A stretch of 20,311 nt of DNA from a virus. Made by a program: the position numbers and the translations under genes. The notes beneath the pieces are model-generated. The model was not told the origin of the DNA and made no database searches. It worked only from the letters and a program-made list of their open reading frames with translations. Positions 16,201-20,311 of this stretch are shown here, piece after piece; the stretch's first letter is position 1, and each line of letters opens with the position of its first letter. Location of the stretch: positions 1-20,311 of IMG/VR virus record IMGVR_UViG_3300021960_000674. One strand, 5' to 3'.

Positions 16201-16629
16201 ATGGCTAAACACAATACCAATTTTGGAAAAGATTTAAAAAATCTTTCAGATCTGGCGTTCTCGGTCCTTAATGAGAATACCAATGAAGTTATTAATGGCG
16301 GAGCTGCTTATAAGGGTGGTGATATCGACCACGATTGAGCGTCTCATATTAAAGCTCCTCCGTTTGGGGAGTCAATTAAGAAGATCCTTCACCACAATCT
16401 TACTGAGGAAGGTATTGTTGAAGAATATTACGTAGAGCACAACGGCAAACTCGTTGGCCTTTTAGCTGAAGATGTTGAGGTTATCCGTGAAGAAGGTCAT
16501 CCTCCAGCGAAATCATCAGATGAGGAAGATGATGATGATGAAAAGAAAGAGCATGAAGGTGAAGAAGACGAAGAAAGCACAGCCCATGGTGCACGTCCTA
16601 AACTTATCGGAGTACCTATCCTTAGGTAA
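16201..16629 (+). CDS. Acidic late protein interrupted by an in-frame UGA
   Basis: From the ATG at 16201 the frame runs 45 codons (MAKHNTNFGKDLKNL..., ending YKGGDIDHD), meets UGA at 16336-16338, and then continues open for 96 more codons to TAA at 16627. The continuation begins ASHIKAPPFGESIKKILHHN, has a second block (EEYYVEHNGKLVGLLAEDV), a very acidic stretch (EEDDDDEKKEHEGEEDEE) and a C-terminus PKLIGVPILR. It has no ATG or plausible start of its own, so it is best read as one 142-codon gene with UGA standing where TGG (Trp) would fit. The N-terminus has LAFSVLNE, an L-N-E site. Function unknown. Alternatives: a true 45-residue protein plus decayed tail, UGA read-through, or a sequencing error. 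It overlaps the clamp-loader gene tail by 8 bases. Confidence 0.6.
16336..16338 (+). other. In-frame UGA within an otherwise open gene
   Basis: The codon follows GAT and precedes GCG. A single G-to-A change from TGG would produce it, giving D-H-D-W-A-S-H in the uninterrupted protein. The base after the UGA is G, not the C typical of leaky read-through sites. Confidence 0.7.
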
Positions 16630-17545
16630 TAGCTTTCTCAAGTGATACTAGACATGCAAATGCATTAATCTCTTTATCTACTATAAAAGCACTCTTATAG
16701 AGATGATCGGCAATTATGACGATCATCTCTTTCTTTTTCATATCAGGTAAATCTTGCTCATATAGAAAGTCGAGGAAGTTAGCTAATAGAGTGTCGTAAT
16801 CACCTTGAAACCTATCCTCATTCTCAATAAGATACTTACGTAATCCTAGAGAGTTAGTCCTAACACCTTGCATAACTTTAGCCAATAGCTCGTTATCACT
16901 AGCATTAGAGTCAATACATAGCTCACCATCTACAATAGACTTTTGAATCTCATTGATAGTCTTACGAAGATCAGGGAAATGCTTCTTAACTAAGATAACA
17001 AACTTCTTCTTCTGCTCTTCACTTACCTTTACATTCTCTAGTCTAAGGATATTAAAGCATCGCTTAGCAGCTTGATCTACAACCGGTTTAAGGTCTAATG
17101 ACTGACATCTGGATTGAAGAGCAGGAATAATCTTATGCTTATAGTTAGCAGTAAGAATAAACCTACAATACTTAGCATACGTCTCCATAGTATTACGAAG
17201 AGCAGCTTGAGCTTGAGGAGTTAATCCATCCGCCTCATCGAGGATAACTACTTTGATACCACCATCGAATGATTTAGTTTGAGCAAAGTTAGTAATATTA
17301 TGACGAATGACATCAATACCAGATTCATCAGAAGCATTAATGTATAAGAAGTTACATCCAAGTATATCATTAACAATAATCCTAGCAAGAGTAGTCTTAC
17401 CTGTACCAGGGCTTCCAACAAACAACAAGTTAGGAATCTCATCCTCAAATTGCTTAACAACACGTAAAGACTTATCATCTAAGATAAGATCATCTAGCTT
17501 ATGAGGACGATACTTCTCTACCCAAATCTTATCGAAATCAACCAT
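16622..17545 (-). CDS. DNA polymerase clamp-loader small subunit, gp44-like AAA+ ATPase
   Basis: A 307-residue protein; T4 gp44 has 319. It loads the sliding clamp onto primed DNA using ATP, as the repeated subunit of a pentamer with one gp62-like subunit. Visible motifs in order: WVEKYRPHKLDDLI at 8-21, Walker A GSPGTGKTT at 44-52, Walker B VVILDEAD at 99-106, sensor-1 LTANY at 131-135, and the SRC arginine-finger motif at 145-147. All catalytic residues are intact. The ATG lies two bases after the dUTPase stop (TAATTATG), so the two are co-transcribed from the promoter near 17980. The gene is an early or middle replication function set among late genes, and its 3' end overlaps the convergent UGA-containing gene by 8 bases. 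A hairpin for that convergent transcript lies inside this gene. Confidence 0.95.
   Translation of the reverse strand: MVDFDKIWVEKYRPHKLDDLILDDKSLRVVKQFEDEIPNLLFVGSPGTGKTTLARIIVNDILGCNFLYINASDESGIDVIRHNITNFAQTKSFDGGIKVVILDEADGLTPQAQAALRNTMETYAKYCRFILTANYKHKIIPALQSRCQSLDLKPVVDQAAKRCFNILRLENVKVSEEQKKKFVILVKKHFPDLRKTINEIQKSIVDGELCIDSNASDNELLAKVMQGVRTNSLGLRKYLIENEDRFQGDYDTLLANFLDFLYEQDLPDMKKKEMIVIIADHLYKSAFIVDKEINAFACLVSLEKAIT
16699..16739 (+). terminator. Intrinsic terminator-like hairpin inside the convergent clamp-loader gene
   Basis: AGAGATGATCG (16699-16709) and CGATCATCTCT (16720-16730) form a perfect 11-base stem with a 10-base loop. On the plus strand the stem is followed by a T-rich run (TTCTTTTT). 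It lies 70 bases after the stop of the plus-strand acidic gene and is suited to end that transcript. On the minus strand it lacks a following T run. Confidence 0.5.
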
Positions 17546-17547
17546 AA

Positions 17548-17970
17548 TTACTTACCTGATGAGCCAAAGCCCTTTTCACCACGATCTGATTCAACTGCAG
17601 AGCCTTCACTCACCTCAACAGGGAAGTTAGCATATACAACAAACTGCGCAATACGATCACCAGCTTTACCTTCATAGTCTTTATCAGTAAGGTTGTAGAG
17701 CTTAATACCAGCATCACCTCGATAGCCTTGATCAATGATACCAGGATGAGGCATAATGCCATGCTTAAAGCCAAGACCTGAACGACCTTCTACTTTAACC
17801 CAGTAACCAGGTTCAATAAAGGCAAACTTAAGTCCTACACCAACAACAGTAGAGCCACCAGCAGGAATAGTAAAGTCTTCAATACAAGTAACATCCATAC
17901 CTGTATCACTATCATGATTCTTACCAGGTAGTACAGCGTCTACATGGGTCTTTTCAAATTGTAACTTCAT
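17548..17970 (-). CDS. dut: dUTPase (dUTP pyrophosphatase)
   Basis: A 140-residue trimeric-type dUTPase that hydrolyses dUTP to dUMP and pyrophosphate, lowering uracil in phage DNA and feeding dTMP synthesis. All five motifs are visible: 1, DTGMDV at 22-27; 2, GRSGLG at 62-67; 3, GIIDQGYRGDAGI at 77-89, including the catalytic Asp and substrate Tyr; 4, GDRIAQFVV at 104-112; 5, RGEKGFGSSG at 130-139, the flexible C-terminal arm. I chose ATG at 17970 (MKLQFEKTHVDAVLPG), which gives the family's usual N-terminus; an upstream extension to 18015 would add a hydrophobic stretch that the family lacks. It is the first gene of an early-type unit with the clamp loader. A sigma-70-like promoter lies directly upstream. 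No Shine-Dalgarno. Confidence 0.96.
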   Translation of the reverse strand: MKLQFEKTHVDAVLPGKNHDSDTGMDVTCIEDFTIPAGGSTVVGVGLKFAFIEPGYWVKVEGRSGLGFKHGIMPHPGIIDQGYRGDAGIKLYNLTDKDYEGKAGDRIAQFVVYANFPVEVSEGSAVESDRGEKGFGSSGK

Positions 17971-17978
17971 ATATACAT

Positions 17979-18006
17979 ATAATACTATAGGTATTGCAAA
18001 AATCAA
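17979..18006 (-). promoter_or_regulatory. Sigma-70-like early promoter for dUTPase and clamp loader
   Basis: On the minus strand TTGATT (18006-18001) and TATTAT (17984-17979) are separated by 16 bases, a fair match to the bacterial -35/-10 elements. The -10 ends 8 bases before the ATG at 17970, so the predicted leader is only about 1-2 bases. No TAAATA late box is present, in keeping with early expression. Confidence 0.45.
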
Positions 18007-18013
18007 CTGTATC

Positions 18014-18021
18014 ATTAAATA
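18014..18021 (+). promoter_or_regulatory. Late promoter-like ATTAAATA, 5 bases before the ATG
   Basis: ATTAAATA on the plus strand, then TGTAT, then the ATG at 18027. It lies just behind the divergent dUTPase early promoter (17979-18006). Confidence 0.55.
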
Positions 18022-18026
18022 TGTAT

Positions 18027-18509
18027 ATGGACGAAGTTAATAATGAGATTGACGATGCGGTAGATGACATCTTAACTCAACTTAAAACCCAAAATCATTC
18101 TGTTACTAAAGAGGAAAAGCAAGATGCTACTCTTGAAGTAGAGGATATTGAGGAGTTTCTATTAAAGCGTACTGCCACTCTTGTTGATGTATCTCTTAAT
18201 AATGTTAAAGAACATTCTGACTATATTTCTTCTGCACCAGAAGCTAGAGATGCAGAGGCTAACGCAGCTCTCCTTAAGGCTGCCACTGGGGCAATAGAAA
18301 CACTACAGAAGATCCATGCTAATAAGGAGAATAATGATGCTCGTAAAGAGCTCAAGGAAATGGATATTAAAGCTAGGAAAGAAATTAACACTGCTGACAA
18401 TACTACGAGAATAGCCCTTTCACAGCAAGAGGTGATGAAGATGTTAATGGAAGACGATATACCGGTAGTCTCAAAAGAAGATAAAGAAGAGGCTATTGAT
18501 CTAGATTAA
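18027..18509 (+). CDS. Probable terminase small subunit, gp16-like
   Basis: A 160-residue, mostly helical, acidic protein; T4 gp16 has 164 residues. Small terminases recognise or stage DNA for packaging and stimulate the large-subunit ATPase as a ring. The central part, LVDVSLNNVKEH then ARDAEANAALLKAATGAIET and LQKIHANKEN, is a long coiled-coil-like hairpin of the kind that forms the gp16 oligomer, and the C-terminus ends IALSQQEVMKMLMEDD, similar to the short terminal motif after the core of gp16 proteins. I chose the ATG at 18027 because ATTAAATA lies five bases upstream; other in-frame starts at 18021 (ATG) and 17994 (TTG) are within or before the promoter. Its end overlaps the convergent gene by 17 bases. 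An alternative is a scaffold or other coiled-coil late protein. Confidence 0.5.
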   Translation: MDEVNNEIDDAVDDILTQLKTQNHSVTKEEKQDATLEVEDIEEFLLKRTATLVDVSLNNVKEHSDYISSAPEARDAEANAALLKAATGAIETLQKIHANKENNDARKELKEMDIKARKEINTADNTTRIALSQQEVMKMLMEDDIPVVSKEDKEEAIDLD

Positions 18510-20311
18510 AGTTTGCATCCAACTGTGCTATAGCATCATCATACTCATCACCTATAGGTGTACCAAGTTTAACTTTAATATTATCTATAGAGCCTTGACA
18601 TAATCTCACCTCAACAGGTCCAAGATTATCGTTAGATATCTTTTTTACACTAGTCCATTCAGTTCCCCTTATCTCTCTCTGAGCTCCTCTAGATATATTA
18701 AGCTCACCGAGATTATTAGCAGTCATAAAGTGCTTATATGCACCAACAGTTAAATCAACATTAGCTTCTTTCTGACCATTCCAATCAATAACTTTATAGT
18801 AGTACCATTCCCCGTTAGGAATACGAAGCGCAGCAAAAAACTGATTAGTTTTTTGAAGTTTCCCATATGATGTGGTTAACGCTTTAACTTCCGGATCATT
18901 TACAAAATCTTTAAATAAGGCTTGGCTAATTGCTACACCATCGTTAATATAATTAGGTGCAAACCGGGTATTGTAAAGAGTCTCCATACCTTCGTTAGTT
19001 AAGTTATGTCTATAACCACGTGCATAGACACCCGGTATTGTATAAGCATCTGTTTTTGCTATTTCTTCAGGTGTTAAATTATCATTTAATGCATCCCGAA
19101 GTACCTTTTCATCATGACCAAAGTATGATGGTCCAATACGATAATCAATACTATTAATATTATTAATCCCTTTAAGAGTCATAACATCTCCTGCTAACTT
19201 ACTATAATTTTCGTACCATAAGATATTTTTTTCTTCATCAATAAGACCTGCAAATATTGAATAGTGTGCTCTTACACCATTACCTTTCGGGTTAAGATTA
19301 TAAATTTTAGATATTGCGGTTCCGTCTCCAACAATTGCACTACCATATTTAGGAGCTATACCCGGTAAAGGCATAGCATAACTATTACCAGTTTGTCCTT
19401 GTAAATTCTTTGTATTGTTTGTAGACCTATAAACCTTACCTGTACCATCTGCATCAATATCTCTACCATTAACGCTTATTATATGATCACCTGAAGGAAA
19501 TTGACCGTTATCTACGTAAGGATTATATCGATATTTATACTGATACTTATCAAAGCATCCTCCAAGATTCTCTTTAATCTTATTAAGAACCATTGAACCG
19601 GTAGCAGAGTAATCGTTATAGGATTTAATATCTGGTGTATACCGATACACCTTGCTTGTATCTCTAAAAGATTTACCTTCTTGAGCTAGTTTAACTAATT
19701 CCGGTAAGCTCTTTTTACCCGCTAAAACAGCTTGAGTATTGGTCCAAGCTTTATTAGCCACTTGCACAGTTTGAACATACGCATCTTGGAACATAGCTGG
19801 TATCTTATTAAAGATAGATTGATCTAAATCATCAATCATATTAACTGAACTATTACTTGCTGCACCAACCCCGAAGGTATTACCAGAGTTTTTTGTAGAG
19901 GCTGGTTGTGCCATTCTACCAATACTATCTGAAGTTTGCAGGAATAAATTACACGGAGAGTTAAGGCAATCTTTAAGTTGCTCGTTCAGAGATTGTTGAT
20001 ATGAATCGCTAAATTGTTGTGGTGAATCAAATCTTTCTTGAATTTCTCTAATAGAAGATGTGAAGATTGGATTATTAGATGTTTTCTTCGCGTAATAATC
20101 TAAAGTTGACCAATCAAGTAGTCCACTATTTAGAGTAAGATTCTTAATAAAACTATCTGCAGCAGAGAGATTACCAGTAGTGGCACTGTTATATCCTATC
20201 GCTAAATCGATATCTAGCTGAAAGTTAGGATCATCAACTATATCACAAAACGGGGTATTGAACTTTAAGTAATCCCTACTTATTGCAATACCCTGAAGTT
20301 TTTGGTGAAGG
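18493..20311 (-). CDS. Large unrecognised virion-type protein, partial (N-terminus off the window)
   Basis: The frame is open from the window edge to TAG at 18493-18495, giving at least 605 residues. The Met at 19914 (MAQPASTKN) is only an internal methionine: 132 in-frame codons without a stop lie upstream of it. The visible upstream part includes QGIAISRDYLKFNTPFCD, then LDIDLAIGYNSATTGNLSAA, and a helical Gln-rich stretch (FDSPQQFSDSYQQSLNEQ). Later come SVNGRDIDADGTGKVYRSTN and a Gly/Asn-rich part (LPGIAPKYGSAIVGDGTAIS), and the C-terminus is charged (IGDEYDDAIAQLDANFNLDQ). There are no membrane segments. Composition (Asn, Tyr, Ser, Asp) resembles the tail proteins of this genome. I do not recognise the family; a baseplate-hub or other structural role is possible but only inferred. 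Confidence 0.72.
   Translation of the reverse strand, partial: LHQKLQGIAISRDYLKFNTPFCDIVDDPNFQLDIDLAIGYNSATTGNLSAADSFIKNLTLNSGLLDWSTLDYYAKKTSNNPIFTSSIREIQERFDSPQQFSDSYQQSLNEQLKDCLNSPCNLFLQTSDSIGRMAQPASTKNSGNTFGVGAASNSSVNMIDDLDQSIFNKIPAMFQDAYVQTVQVANKAWTNTQAVLAGKKSLPELVKLAQEGKSFRDTSKVYRYTPDIKSYNDYSATGSMVLNKIKENLGGCFDKYQYKYRYNPYVDNGQFPSGDHIISVNGRDIDADGTGKVYRSTNNTKNLQGQTGNSYAMPLPGIAPKYGSAIVGDGTAISKIYNLNPKGNGVRAHYSIFAGLIDEEKNILWYENYSKLAGDVMTLKGINNINSIDYRIGPSYFGHDEKVLRDALNDNLTPEEIAKTDAYTIPGVYARGYRHNLTNEGMETLYNTRFAPNYINDGVAISQALFKDFVNDPEVKALTTSYGKLQKTNQFFAALRIPNGEWYYYKVIDWNGQKEANVDLTVGAYKHFMTANNLGELNISRGAQREIRGTEWTSVKKISNDNLGPVEVRLCQGSIDNIKVKLGTPIGDEYDDAIAQLDANFNLDQ

Noticed and set aside
75-16629. 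UGA read as tryptophan genome-wide (alternative genetic code)
   Set aside because: The long genes encode Trp with TGG throughout and stay open for up to 1118 codons without internal UGA, while the three UGAs are all isolated. A recoded AT-rich genome should use TGA for Trp often.
18549-18560. Palindrome CACCTATAGGTG
   Set aside because: A 12-base palindrome inside a coding region with no T run and no second copy seen; it is 40 bases past the plus-strand stop but makes a poor terminator because it lacks a loop.
1-20311. tRNA genes, CRISPR arrays, insertion sequences, att sites
   Set aside because: I saw no cloverleaf-like sequence, regularly spaced repeats, transposase or integrase motifs, and almost all sequence is coding.

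Overview
The window is AT-rich and packed with genes. It looks like part of the genome of a T4-superfamily contractile-tailed phage (myovirus), probably marine. The evidence is a gp25-like and gp6-like baseplate pair followed by a run of large tail and adhesin genes, a gp44-like clamp-loader subunit, a phage dUTPase, a probable gp16-like small terminase, and T4-type late promoter octamers (TATAAATA and close variants). Almost no gene has a Shine-Dalgarno sequence; only the one starting at 15241 has a clear GGAGG. This suggests a host that initiates translation without it, such as a member of the Bacteroidota or another AT-rich marine bacterium, but the host cannot be fixed from this sequence. 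No gene-free stretch exceeds 100 bases, and I see no tRNA, CRISPR array or insertion sequence.

Region 1 (1-14253, all on the minus strand, so read from right to left) is a baseplate-to-fibre late block. The order is gp25-like (13768-14253), gp6-like (11900-13744), a PKD-domain protein (9625-11871), a 975-residue unrecognised structural protein (6685-9612), a small PKD-like protein (6146-6685), a 1118-residue protein with concanavalin-like segments (2755-6111), an NHL-propeller protein (735-2768), a tail-collar protein (75-701), and the first 20 codons of a further fibre gene (1-62). Genes abut or overlap by 1 to 14 bases.

Region 2 (14254-18509) changes strand every one or two genes. It has three divergent junctions (14254-14294, 16135-16200, 17971-18026) and three convergent ones (14983/14984, 16622-16629, 18493-18509). 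Its genes are a late protein and a zinc-ribbon microprotein (+), two Cys/Lys-rich proteins (-), an acidic protein interrupted by an in-frame UGA (+), clamp loader and dUTPase (-), and a probable small terminase (+). Region 3 (18493-20311, -) is a large unrecognised gene whose reading frame stays open to the window edge.

The most striking signal is regulatory. Seven genes have a (A/C/T)TAAATA motif placed exactly 5 or 6 bases before their ATG. With T4 late-promoter geometry this puts the transcription start on, or one base before, the start codon, which predicts leaderless late mRNAs. A second is the in-frame UGA at 16336, after which 96 further codons of coherent protein continue. A third is that several short late proteins begin with a segment ending in L-X-E, resembling the capsid-targeting peptides that T4-type prohead proteases cleave.
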